From: Carya illinoinensis
Taxonomy: Eukaryota > Streptophyta > Magnoliopsida > Fagales > Juglandaceae
Assembly: GCF_018687715.1 (NCBI RefSeq)
Contig: NC_056767.1
Coordinates: 28,402,001-28,466,000, forward strand
Length of the DNA: 64,000 bases
Direction of reading: 5' to 3'
Under the pieces are notes generated by a model that was not told the DNA's origin, did not search any database, and saw only the letters and a program-made list of their open reading frames with translations. A program made the position numbers and the translations under genes. Below, piece by piece: positions 21,470-32,973 of the stretch. Numbering within the stretch: the stretch's first letter is position 1; each line of letters starts with the position of its first letter.

Positions 21470-22948
21470 TCATATATCTTTTTTATCTTCTTCTTTTTCA
21501 CTCCGTTTTAAAGATTCAGACATGATAACCAGAAGTACATGAATATAAAGACAATAAACGGGATTAAGATCAGTAATGATGAGAAAGAATTGATTACCCA
21601 TAAAAGGACCTTCGCCAAAGAGTGCAGAGAAGTAATGCTGAGGGGGTATAAAAGGTGGAAATTTGGGCAGCTCATACAATTTGTATAAGATCGGCGGGGG
21701 AGACCGCGGCAACTCAAGAAGATAAAGCATTTGAAAAACATAAAAATGTCTTTCCTCGGAGGCATCAGGGGTGTGACAATGAAACAGCTCCTTGTCGACA
21801 TGATACGAGTACAAATTTTTTTCCAGAGAAAGGTAAAGTATTTTGTTGTCCATTCTATCCGTTGCCATCAGCGGCCAAAACTTGTTTGTGAGATGTGCCG
21901 GGATTTTGTTCATCCTGATCTGATACCCAGGAATCCACCTGCAGCTATGGTGATTCTCAAGAGTCCACAAAGATACGATCCTATCAAACACACCTGCGAA
22001 TCTGAATTGAATGAAGATTAGACGTTCTCTTGATTTTCCCAGGTACACACCTCCAGGAGTTTTCCTTTTGTTGAATATATATTCATCTACAGGACCTTCC
22101 ATTACAGAAAAGCTAGCTCCTTTTACATCGTAGGCAAGAACGATTGACCAAAACGAAACCCAGTGAAGCTTTCCATTGAGAAACGTAGAAGGACCATATA
22201 ACCTGAAATATTCGCTCTCCTTTTCTGGGTCGAGCTGGTTTGGCAAAGCTAATTCATGATCTTTGACATTCCACCGTCGAGTATAAGACGAGTAGGAGAT
22301 TACTCGTAAAATGTTTCTGCGCATCCTAAAGATTTCCATTACAATCAGATGGGGTGGGCTTGATGAATGATCAAAGGCGAATCCCATGGCTTCGCCGGTC
22401 GGTCCAAATCTTATCGAAGGGACCCTGAGTACTCCGTAAGTCTGTACGGGAATTGGAAAGTATTGATCCGTGACAGGGTTTCGCAAAAAGAAGAAGCTTT
22501 TGAGCTTTTCTGCTTTTGGCTTGAAAGGGTCACTGTCGGTGGAGTGGTAGAGTATCAAGCCATTGGAGGAATCAATAATGGAGTTATAACGTCGAGGAAA
22601 GTTGTGAAACTCCACGACGACCGAGCTAGCGCCGCCATCGTCAGAGAGTGATGGTAGCTTTATTGGATGGGTTGTACGCTGCACTTCCGAGTAGAAGGAA
22701 TACAAGGAGGGGAGGTTCTTGGTGTCGTAGTCTCGAATGAAAGAATCTGAAGATATGACTTCAAGCCATCGTTTCGAGACAGCCTTAAACTGTGTAAACG
22801 ATTTTCGAGGCAGTCGAAGAAAGATTTCTCTGAGTATATCTTCACAATCTATTGGCCGTGTCACTTCGTTTTCGTTGTCATCTGCCTTTGTTTCCATCCG
22901 CTGCTTCTTGGGGCAGCCGAGACTAGGACAAAGGCCAGCCATGATCAA
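21470..22948 (-). CDS. F-box protein, At5g07610-like associated-domain type
   Basis: An open frame of 492 codons on the minus strand. The F-box lies at about residues 33-77 (DCEDILREIFLRLPRKSFTQ, then FKAVSKRWLEVISSDSFIRD). The remainder resembles the C-terminal domain of plant F-box proteins of the At5g07610 type (SNGLILYHS, FLRNPVTDQYFPIP, LNGKLHWVSFW, LAYDVKG). It would be a substrate adaptor for an SCF ubiquitin ligase through SKP1; the substrate is unknown. The first Met is at 22948, with a second Met at codon 3. The last about 40 residues look like non-conserved translation. An alternative end uses a donor at TTTTATGG|GTAATC (about 21600) and an acceptor near TGCAG at about 21467, giving a short tail ending MAADS. 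Confidence 0.85.
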   Translation of the reverse strand: MIMAGLCPSLGCPKKQRMETKADDNENEVTRPIDCEDILREIFLRLPRKSFTQFKAVSKRWLEVISSDSFIRDYDTKNLPSLYSFYSEVQRTTHPIKLPSLSDDGGASSVVVEFHNFPRRYNSIIDSSNGLILYHSTDSDPFKPKAEKLKSFFFLRNPVTDQYFPIPVQTYGVLRVPSIRFGPTGEAMGFAFDHSSSPPHLIVMEIFRMRRNILRVISYSSYTRRWNVKDHELALPNQLDPEKESEYFRLYGPSTFLNGKLHWVSFWSIVLAYDVKGASFSVMEGPVDEYIFNKRKTPGGVYLGKSRERLIFIQFRFAGVFDRIVSLWTLENHHSCRWIPGYQIRMNKIPAHLTNKFWPLMATDRMDNKILYLSLEKNLYSYHVDKELFHCHTPDASEERHFYVFQMLYLLELPRSPPPILYKLYELPKFPPFIPPQHYFSALFGEGPFMGNQFFLIITDLNPVYCLYIHVLLVIMSESLKRSEKEEDKKDI

Positions 22949-23107
22949 GAACCGATGTAAGGTTTCAGCTTTGATTTTATCTTTCCTATCTATTTACAGT
23001 GAGGATATATACTTCGACTTTTTTGCCTGCCATTGATGTTCAGCAGAGATTGAGAGGTTTTATTGTAAGAAAAGAGTTCTGCAGAACCAGGATTGTTGAA
23101 GAATATT
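22949..23107. promoter_or_regulatory. Upstream region of the F-box gene
   Basis: Expected promoter and leader by position only; no defined element recognised. Confidence 0.3.
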
Positions 23108-23331
23108 AACGCCCGCTTGGTTACATAGATGAGATGAGATAAGATGTTTTAAATAGTAATAAATAAAATATTGTTATAATATAATTTTTGAATATTAATT
23201 TTGTATTGGAATTTGAAAAAATAAGATTATTTATTATATTTTGTATTGAAATTTGAAAAAGGTGTTGAGATGAGTTGAGATGAGATGAGATGAGATGAGA
23301 TTTTTAGTTTTGGTTAACCAAACAAGACCTA
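23108..23331. mobile_element. MITE-like element with GAGAT runs
   Basis: It begins CGCTTGGTTACATAGATGAG and ends TTTTGGTTAACCAAACAAGA. GAGAT-rich blocks lie near both ends (about 23125 and 23275-23300), and a TTGAAAAA/ATTATTTATTATATTTT core is present twice. The terminal words are inverted relative to each other. This type is dispersed through the window in degraded form. Confidence 0.6.
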
Positions 23332-23872
23332 AGAGGTTTACAGAGATCAGAAGAGATCTGCAGAAGTAGGTCGATGATCTTGTTATTATTGCTGATCAGT
23401 TCTAAGTGATCAGGCTACAGAAGAGGTGTTATTGCATTAAAAGACTAGTTCTCTAACTAGTTCTCTAGTTAAAGGATTCATGTACTTTCCATAGAAAATT
23501 GTTCATAATAATTCAGATACGTACGGGATCAGAAATGATTTTCCCTCGTCGATTAAATCCCTTATAACATGCAATTTGTATGCGGGAAAGATAAATTTTA
23601 AAGAGATATATGGTGTATGTGTTCTTCTACATCAACTTCAAAATCGAATAATTCTAAATTTTATGAGTTCATCTCTTTGTTAAGTTGGGTGTGTAAAAGC
23701 GCACCTTCAATGCCATTGACATGACAAGTCATGATCATCCGAGATTTCAATTTTAAATTTTCTTATAAATTAAATTTTGTCACGTCAATAACATAAAATG
23801 TGTTTTACATATCGCTTACAATTAATATTTTTCAGATAATAATATTTAAACTAGAATATTTTTTAAATTTAA

Positions 23873-24085
23873 GCTACGTTTGAATGTTGAGATTAGTTAA
23901 ATCGAGTTATAAATAATAATATTTTGTAGATTCTATTGAGATGTGTTTAACTTATAGGTTAAAATGTATTAAATAAATTGATATGAATTTAATTTTTTTA
24001 TAAAAAAATTAAAAAAATAATGTATCACATCAATAATTAATTTAATAAAAATTTTTTCAACAACTAAACACAACCTTAAAAGTTG
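23873..24085. repeat. Diverged miniature element of the 4449/42112 family
   Basis: It starts AAGCTACGTTTGAATGTTGA, the same 5' word as the element at 4449, and ends CAACTAAACACAACCTTAAA. Confidence 0.55.
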
Positions 24086-24461
24086 CAACAGTTTATTATA
24101 TGTTAATTTTAATTTTTTTTCTTAATAAATTCTCTCAAGTTTCTTTATCCAATCCAATGAAAAGGACCATTCAATATCTAGCCATTAAAAAAGGGCTCTT
24201 CGGTTCTGATCAATCCAGTGCATAAAATTAGGACTTTTTCACTTCTATAGCCTGTCGAATAAAAATTAAACAAATTATATATTTTATCGAATAAAAATTA
24301 AATAATATATGGAATTAAGGTTTATACATTTTTAAATAAATTGAATATATCTAATTTCAGAATAGGTAATTTTCATGAGTTTTGCATTCTAGTTTTGTTG
24401 TGAGTGATCTGAACTTGCTAGACACAACTCTTCCGCCAAAAGACATGTCTCTTAGATACAT

Positions 24462-24569
24462 TATTTCAGTATTGAGAAATATTTTAGTCACAAAAATATC
24501 TCATAAAAATATAGATATAATATTTCAGTATTGAGAAATATTTTAGTCACAAAAAGATCTCATAAAAAT
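24462..24569. repeat. Tandem duplication, 59 bp period
   Basis: TATTTCAGTATTGAGAAATA followed by TTTTAGTCACAAAAA occurs at 24462 and again at 24521 with nearly identical following sequence (ATATCTCAT versus AGATCTCAT). This is a recent two-copy tandem duplication in non-coding DNA. Confidence 0.85.
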
Positions 24570-24871
24570 AAATCCATAAATTAACATAATTTAATATAAT
24601 ATGTTAGATTGTAAAACTACTTTTAATATAAAGTAAATTTAACATATTTTATAAAATTATGTCAATTTATAAATTTACTTTTATAGGATCTCTTTATGAC
24701 TATAACACTTCTCTTCAGTATTTTAATTGGTGTCTAACATTTTTTTTTATAAGTAAAATAAATTATATTATCAAAAGAAGGCAATAGCCTGATACAAGAT
24801 TAGAGACCACATCTAGGTATGAACAATGGATATAAGGAACTCATGTAGCCCCAAACCATTGAAATCAACCG

Positions 24872-27800
24872 CTAAGGTCCATGTACAAAGAGTTCTAAAG
24901 AAAAAACTTTCAATTCCTTCAACGATCTCTCTTTGTCCTCGAACGTCCTGTCATTGCGCTCTCCCCATATACACCACATGATGCATATAGGGATCATCTT
25001 CCATACTGCTTTTATCTGTTGATTTCCTCTCAAATTTTTCCAACTGGCCAATACCCCGACCACCGTCTCCGACATAGCCCAAGCCAAATCCATTCTACCA
25101 AGTACCTCATTCCATAGCCTACTCGCTATCTCACAGTGTATTAAGAGATGGTTCACCGATTCACCTCCCTTTCTACACATGCAGCACCAATCTGTGATGA
25201 TCACCCTGCGCTTCCTCAAATTATCAGTTGTGAGAATCTTACCCAATGCTACAGTCCACACAAAAAAAACTACTTTAGGTGGCGCCTTATGTCTCCATAT
25301 CTTTCGCCATGGGAACTGAATAGGTATCTCTTGAGAAATAGACTTATAAAAAGAGCACACCGAAAAAATACCTTTAGCTGTAGGTATCCACCATAAACTA
25401 TCCTGTGAATTATCCGGCTTAGTAGCATACAAAAGGCTATAAAAGGCTTCAATACTGCTCAACTCCCAATCTTGTGCCGCCCTACTGAATATGATATTCC
25501 ATTGAATTTGTTCCCCTGATCTTTCCAGTACATCTGCTACTGAGGCATCAATATCTCTTGCAACTCTGAATAGCGAAGGAAAAGATTCCTTTAGTGCCAC
25601 ATTATCACACCAAGTGTCGTACCAAAACTTGATACGGGTTCCTCCTCCCAAACGGATTCGAGTATAACGAATGAAGACCTCCCACTCTTTTCTTATATGT
25701 GGCCACAAACCCACTCCATGCGCTCCTCTCACTTCTTTTGTACACCACCCCCCCATAGGCCCCCATATTTGCTCTCTATAACCGTCTTCCACAAGGCTTC
25801 AGGTTCCTTGTGATATCTCCACAACCATTTGCCTAGTAACGCCCGATTGAAAGTTCTCATATCTCTAATGCCCAAACCCCCATTCGAGATAGTGCTACAT
25901 ACTTTGTCCCACCTAACAAGGTGAAATTTTTGTTCCGCACCCATTTCACCCCACAAGAAATCCCTTTGAAGTTTCTCCAACCGAAATGCAATATTTGCTG
26001 GAATAGGAAACAATGACAAAAAATAGGTGGGTAGGTTAGAAAGAGTACTCTTAATTAATGTAATCCGCCCACCTTTTGACAAATATAATCTCTTCCATCC
26101 AGCTAGCCTACGTTCCACTTTCTCAATAACTGGGTCCCATAAAGAAACCGCTCTCGAGGTCGCCCCCAATGGAAGTCCCAGATAAGTCATGGGTAAAGAT
26201 GTAGTCGTGCATCCCAAAATGCTAGCCAACTGTCTAATATGCCGAACACTTCCAATAGGCACCATCTCAGATTTTTCCAAATTAACGTTCAATCCGGAAG
26301 TTACTTCAAAACAAAGGAGAAGGGCCTTCAAAATTCGAATCTGGTTAGGGACTGTTTCACAAAAGAAAAGAGTATCATCTGCAAAAAAAAGGTGTGATAC
26401 ATTAACAAGTCCTCTATTCTGAACTCCAATCTTAAATCCAGTGAGCAACCCATTCATAACCAAGGCTGATGACATTCGGCTCAGTGCCTCCATCACAATC
26501 ACAAAGAGTAAAGGGGATAACAGATTGCCTTGCCTTAAGCCTCGTGTGCTACAAAAGAAACCAGTTGGGCTTCCGTTTATCAAGACGGAGAATTTTACCG
26601 TTGATATACACCACCTAATCCATGAACACCATTTCTCTCCGAACCCGCATTTCCCCAAAAGATCAAGAAGGAACTCCCAGTTGACATGATCATACGCCTT
26701 CTCCATATCTAGCTTGCATATAATCCCTGCCTCACGAGATTTCAACCGACTGTCTAGGCATTCATTCGCAATAAGAACCGCATCTAGGATTTGTCTATCC
26801 TTAACAAATGCATTCTGAGGTTTCGAAATAAGCTTCCCCACTACCTTACTCAGATGATTCGCTAGCACCTTGGAAATTATCTTATAAACCCCATTTACTA
26901 AGCTAATAGGTTGAAACTCCTTTATCTCCTCGGCTCCCACCTTCTTTGGAATTAATACGAGAAAAGTAGCATTAAGGCTTTTTTCAAACTTTCCGGCTGA
27001 GTAGAACTCCTGGAACACCTTCAATAGGTCATCTTCTATTACAGCCCAGCAAGTTTGAAAGAAACCCATAGTGAAACCGTCAGGGCCCAGCGCCTTGTCT
27101 TTAACCATTTTCCTCACAACTTCAAAAACCTCCAACTCCTCAAAAGGCCTCTCCAGTCGATCTACATCAATAAGTTCAATGGAATCAAAACCCAGCCTTT
27201 CCAGTTTCGGCTGCCAAACCACCTGTTCAGAAAGTAATTGTTCAAAAAAGTCAACTACATGGTGGTTTCTCACAGACTCATCCCGACACTCCACTCCTTC
27301 TATTTTCAGCATCTCAATGTTGTTATATCTTCTATGTGAGTTAGCTATTCTGTGAAAGAACTTGGTGCTTCGGTCTCCTTCCTTCAACCATAATGCTCTT
27401 GACTTTTGTCACCATGATGTTTCTTCTAGGACTACTACTCTTTCCAGATCTGCTTCCAGCTCTTTTTTTACAGCTATTTATTCTTGAGTTAAGGGCCGGT
27501 TTTCTTGTATTCTTTCTAAACCTTTGATCTCTGCCTCCTTGCTTTTTTTACGCTCCACTACGTCGCCAAAAGTCTGTTTGTTCCACAGCTTTAGATCTTT
27601 TTTTAGAGCTTTCAGTTTACCCGCAAAAATGAAACTAGGGGTTCCGTGTATCTGATATGAAGCCCACTATTGCCTGACCTTTTCCTCAAAGCCATCCGCC
27701 TTCAACCACATATTTTCGAATTTGAAGGACCTACGCCTCCTTTGTACCCCGCCACAATCCAACAAAATAGGCCAATGATCCGAATTCAAACGCGACAATC

Positions 27801-28446
27801 TCTTTTGCCACACATCAGGAAAATGACATTCCCACTCTGGTGAGATTAGAAATCTGTCTAGTCTAGACCATGTATGATTATTCGACCAGGTACATGTACC
27901 CCCCGCTAGTGGTAAATCCACTAGATTCAAATCAAAGATGCACTCTGAGAATTCTGTCATAGCTGGCCTCATTCTTCTATTCCCAAAACACTCAGTTGGG
28001 AATCTAGTTACATTGAAGTCTCTGCCTATACACCATGGAAGATCCCACCAGCTATGTACTCCAGTCAATTCTTCCCATAATAATCTTCTCTCATGGTCTA
28101 GGTTAGGACCATATACACCTGCAAAAGCCCACAAAAAGTCATCTGCCACACTTCTAAAAGAGCAGGCCACCGAGTATACTCCTACAAACTCTTCAATTTT
28201 CTCCACCACTCTTCTATCCCACATCACTAAAATTCCACCCGATGCCCCTTTGGCCGCCAAGTATACCCAATCTACATATGGACAGCTCCATATACTTTGC
28301 ACCAAGTTTCTACTAATAATTTTCAGCTTTGTCTCTTGTAGACACACTATGTCCGCCTTCCACTCACGCAACAAGTGTCTTATTTGTAGACGCTTATTGT
28401 CCTCATTTAACCCGCGAACGTTCCACGATACAATTTTTGGTTTCAT
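24872..28446 (-). pseudogene. LINE ORF2: endonuclease, reverse transcriptase and zf-RVT, broken
   Basis: The endonuclease (28446-27667) starts MKPKIVSWNVRGLN and shows CLQETKL, GVYGPN, a DFNVTRF segment and SDHWPILLD. The link to the next part (27666-27388) is interrupted by stops. The reverse transcriptase (27387-25729) shows GPDGFTMGFFQ, FQPISLVNGVYKIISKVLAN, the catalytic FADDTLFF and TYLGLPLGA; its usual RQGDPLSP reads RQGNLLSP. A further frameshift in 25792-25729 leads to the zf-RVT domain (PPKVVFFVWT, CCMCRKGGESVNHLLIHC). The minus-strand start codon overlaps the ORF1 stop as ATGA (28446-28443). Confidence 0.93.
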
Positions 28447-30277
28447 TTGGAATATGCCACACCCTTCCCTTTGTTCCTTTCCTTGCTTGCACTTCCTTCT
28501 GAATTTATGGACCAATTCAACCTTCTCAGTTCTCGCTGCTTTTTTGACTCTATTTTTCTATGCTGATGATGGCCTGTTTCAATTGATGTAAGTAGAGCCA
28601 TAAACTGCTCTTCATAACCTTCACACCTCAAACCCACCAAATGTTGTATATCCTTTACCGTATTAAAAACCCAGTCTGAAATCCTGGGCTGTTCTGGGTT
28701 CAAGAAGTTTAAAGGGACAGGTTCACTCTCTTCAGCTTGTACCATCCCCGTTTCCTTAACTAACTGTATGGGCACTAAACTGTTTAGATCAAATTCTGTT
28801 TCTTGAAGTCCCTGTCTATATGTGTCTTCCACCAGTGATACTTCTTCCACCCCAATGATGTCTAAACACCCTTGAGAATGCCTTAGGAGCATTTCATCAT
28901 CAAGGGACCCCGATTCCTCACTGTCCGTGCCCAACGAGTACCCATCTTCTTTAGCCGAAAGTTCCCCAGGCTCCACACACATAGTGGGAAGGTTATCCGG
29001 CTCCTCCACCACCGGAAGGATCTCTAAGCCTCCCTTCAGCAAGTTCTGTCTCGTTTCCGGCAGAAAAGCAGCTCCCGAAAGCCTCAGAAAGACATTTGGG
29101 GCTTCTAACAGGTTTTTCCAGCCACCCCACTTAGGTATTCCGTCGTCGGAGAGCTCCACCGTCATCGTCGGCAGTTTCTGACTTACCTCCGACGACAAAA
29201 CCTGCGCCGGCGACCATCACTCCAGATCCGGCACTGGACAAGGCTTGGATCTCACTGGATCCACTAGCCTATCGGGGCAGGGATCCGGCTCATGGGCCAT
29301 CTGGGCTAGTCTTCGGCTCATGAGGGCTAGGACGAGGCTCACTGGATCAGTTTCGGGTGGGCCCTGAGGGCCCATGGCTCTTTCAGAGAGCCCCTCCCTT
29401 CTCCCGGTTGAAGTGACTTGGACCAGGCTCATGGGCCTTAGGCTGGGGCCTGGTTGAAGGTCTAAGACCTTTTCGGAAGTGGCCTGAGATTGGGCCTTGA
29501 GCTGGTGCCCAGTCTTCGGCCCAGAGACCTGCCTCCATTTATACCCACTGACCATAACTTCTTTCCCTTTACCCGTGGGCCTCTGATCTTGGCCCGGCCC
29601 CTTCCAGCCCCTCACTTTTATCCCCTGCCTTATTTCGCCCGACCACCTTTCTCATTTCAGTCATCTCTCACTGTAATAGCCATACTTGTCTCTGCAACTC
29701 TTCTATTTTCCTCCCCACGTCTCTATCACCCGCACTGTTAGCTTCTGGAAAATGAACACCGTGAGTGGCTCGAGGCACTCTTTTGTTAGTATTTTCCACG
29801 CCACCTCCCATAACTTCTTGGACCAGCGCCTCCTTATACGACCTCGCCGCTGCCACCCTCTTCCATGGCTGAGCACCTCCATGCATACTGACAGCCCTTC
29901 CCTTCCCTTCCATAACAGACTCCTCCAACACTTCCCTCAATCTCCTCCATCCACTTCCCCCTTACCCTTCCGGAATGAAAATGGAGTTTTTCTTTCCATC
30001 CTCCCTGTAAACTGACACCACAATATTATCTCCCCCTACCATTGGCACATCTCTGAGCAAGAAAACGCCTATACCCCTCCCTGATGGTGCTGTATACTTC
30101 CTTTTGCTCACCCCTAAGACATACTTCCAATGTCTTACACAACCACTGAACTGTGTTATCTTCTACCCATAGCTCTTGTTCATGCTTCCATTTTCGCTCA
30201 ATAATACGTAGATGCCTGCCTACCTTAGCAAGAATGAAAAACTTTGATTCGATCCCAAGCTCTCTAAAGAAACCCAT
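28443..30277 (-). pseudogene. LINE ORF1 region, broken
   Basis: Four minus-strand pieces: 30277-30026 (starts MGFFRELGIESKFF), 29940-29668, 29615-29217 and 29198-28443. They appear to be one ORF1 cut by frameshifts and stops. The first piece has the basic, Trp-containing character of plant LINE ORF1 N-termini. The middle is Pro/Gly-rich and the last is acidic. No intact CCHC knuckle was identified. The final piece stops at 28443, overlapping the ORF2 start by two bases. Confidence 0.75.
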
Positions 30278-30432
30278 TGAAAACAGAACCTAAAACATCA
30301 CCTTAACTCCCCATGGAAGTTACTGTAATGATGAAACTACGTAAGAAAAAATTTCTCTCAAAGTGTACAGAGAGAAAATTTTAGAGAGAGAAAATGATAC
30401 GCATTAAACCTTAACCTTTTGGTGTCTAACAT

Positions 30433-30858
30433 CAAAGCTTCGAATGATCAATGCTTTAGCATGTACATAAATACATGATCTTTCTTTGTGGTTTGGAATA
30501 TGATACAGACACCTGGATTTAGTTAGTGATTATAAGGATGATAGGTACCACTCCAACTCTAACAGGGATTGGGTATTTTGCCTCTACTTCAGTCGAAAGT
30601 GCTGGAAAAATTGGAATGATCAAAGTTTTAATAGATGAGACCAACTCAAGATCAAGAGCTGGATAGTATTCACAATAATTTCTAATTTTAACAATAGTGG
30701 TAGCCATATATACAAAGGAGAGACTAAACTTAATTGGATAATCAGCTGTACAAAGAGGAAATCAAGTTCAAATCCTACCAAGTGGGTTCAAACTTTGAAT
30801 GCCATATGAAATATGTACACTTGGATTCTTCCATCACATCAATCTGCCTAGACAGGGA
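30433..30858. other. 3' flank of ATG11
   Basis: Between the LINE insertion and the ATG11 stop codon. It probably includes the ATG11 3' untranslated region. No separate gene is seen. Confidence 0.5.
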
Positions 30859-32892
30859 TCAGGAAGTAGATGGTGAATGAATTGTGGTATCAGGTAACAT
30901 GGCTATTGTCACTACAAAGTATTCACAGCCAATGGGGAGACCATACGGATTCAAAGTTGATCCTGAATTCAAGATCAACCGATCAGTTCCAAGATCAGAG
31001 GTTAGGTAATCCGTTTGATCTGCTCTACCATGCTCATGCCATGTTGGAGTAGGCGGCACCGGCTTCACAGTTTGACGTTCAATATGAACAATCTGCCCAA
31101 CAATGTAGTTAGAACGGTTTGGGAGATGGTCAGCAAACAAGGCCACAGATTCAGCAGACAAGTAGTAGTTTGAGCAATTCTGACTGATAGCTTCATAGTG
31201 CCCGTTTGGGTTAAGAACAAATGCAGCTATCTCATGAACTTCTAAGCGGCGAAAAGATATTCTCTCTTTGTTTGCCTGTAGCAATATCACAAGCAAAAGA
31301 AAGCTGCCCGTTATATGGTGGCTCAAGCAGAACAGCCGTCAGCCCACTATTAAATAGAAAAAAGTGTCTTCTAGACCACAGTCACAAATAAAGGACTCAT
31401 TTTGCACCAAGACATTCCATGCCAATGTGGTTAAATAGTGATTTAGGGGTGGAACGCCATTTTCAAAGTCAATCACCACATTTAGTTTAGCTAGCAGACC
31501 AACCATGGTTATCAAGTCAATTAACAAGTTACCTGCTTCTCGAGTTGAAGCTTGGTGTACAAAGTTTTAACCAGTTCTTTCTTCTCTTCCAATTCTTTCC
31601 TCAACTGTTCATTCGCAGCTTCAACCTTTAGGTACTTGCTGAGTAGCTCTTGACGGTGCCTCAACAAGAAACTAACTTTCTCTGCAAGGACTCGGACACA
31701 TTTTCTAAAATTGGCAGTATCCTCATCTTCATTATCGTTGATGGAGCTGAAAATTTTCATATCAGAGAAAAAAGACAAGATCATGAAATGTGTCAATGCA
31801 TCAATATATATCTATCCTATACAACCGCCCCCAACACAGAGACAGAAGAGCACCCTACTTCCTAGTTGAATTTGATAGAACCTCTATTGCACCAAGCTTC
31901 ACATGACAACAATGTTAAACTCCTCTCACTTCATCAGAAAGTTGAACTCTGAAAGTTTGAAGCATTGATTGTTTTGAAAGCATAGTGAATGTCTCAGGAA
32001 ACCTTTTTTTCTTCTTCTTTTTTTTTTTTTTTTTTTTTTTGACACCCGTGGGTGTCCGGCCCAGCTTGCGTGCAACTCAACTAATCCCACGGGACCCTAA
32101 AGATAACGGCCAAGTAAACCTCCAGTGGCCCAGAGGAGACTCGAACTGTCTCATGAAACCTTATTATACGCAAATACTTCGATTGTCATTTAATCCTATG
32201 CAAAACCTCTCGATCCCATCCAGCAGGGATGGAGACAAGGGGATAGGGAGGACTGCCAATGTAAGATATATTACACATACATTATGCTTAGTATTCAGGC
32301 AAGTTACTTACTTGGCCAAAGATTGAGCCAAGGTATGCAAGGACTCTGCGAAGGCAGCCACTCCACCTGGTGCATGAACACAGCTCCGAAGTCTTTCAAA
32401 AACACCACGCATTTTCAAAGCAGAGGCACGCAGAGCACTATACTCCGAGGCCCTCCGGTCAGCCGCACAAAGATGGGTCTGGGCTTCCTCCCTTGCTTCA
32501 TGCAAACAATTCTCCAAGTGTGCACAATTCATCTGTCATGCACAGGAAAAACTAGTGAAAAACAGAAGCCAGCGGGACAAAAAAGGTAAACAAATTAAAG
32601 TTGTGTAAATGAGTTATAGAAGACACCCAATCATCCAGCCAAAGGCCTATAATTCACAAGAAAAAATTCAATGAAATATATCATTAACAATTTCCCTTGC
32701 ACATCTAAATGTCATATAACAATTATACCTGGCATTTTGTGCTGACTCCTAGTAAGCAATAAAGTAGCAAAATTCTTAGACTACCATTGACAAAATAGTG
32801 ATAAGAGCAATGACAATTGAAAGGCGGTGGAGACTGTCCGCTGAATCAGTGCAGCAGAAAGGAGGGAAATGCAAGCATCTGAAATCTAGTTA

Positions 32893-32973
<81 letters not shown>

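Larger units (their letters stand above)
24741..30418 (-). mobile_element. L1-type LINE retrotransposon, near full length but disabled
   Basis: A 5.68 kb insertion on the minus strand. The exact 14 bp duplication TTGGTGTCTAACAT flanks it (24727-24740 and 30419-30432). The left end begins with eight T, the complement of a poly(A) tail. From 5' to 3' on the minus strand it holds an ORF1 region (30277-28443), an apurinic-type endonuclease, reverse transcriptase and a C-terminal zf-RVT region (28446-24872). Both ORFs are broken by stops and frameshifts, so it cannot move by itself. The exact duplication suggests a fairly recent insertion. It lies between the F-box gene and the 3' end of ATG11, about 440 bp from the ATG11 stop codon. 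Confidence 0.95.

Noticed and set aside
27938..28591. 217-codon plus-strand open frame
   Set aside because: Antisense shadow of the LINE endonuclease; no domain on this strand.
29686..30015. 109-codon plus-strand frame
   Set aside because: Antisense of the broken LINE ORF1.
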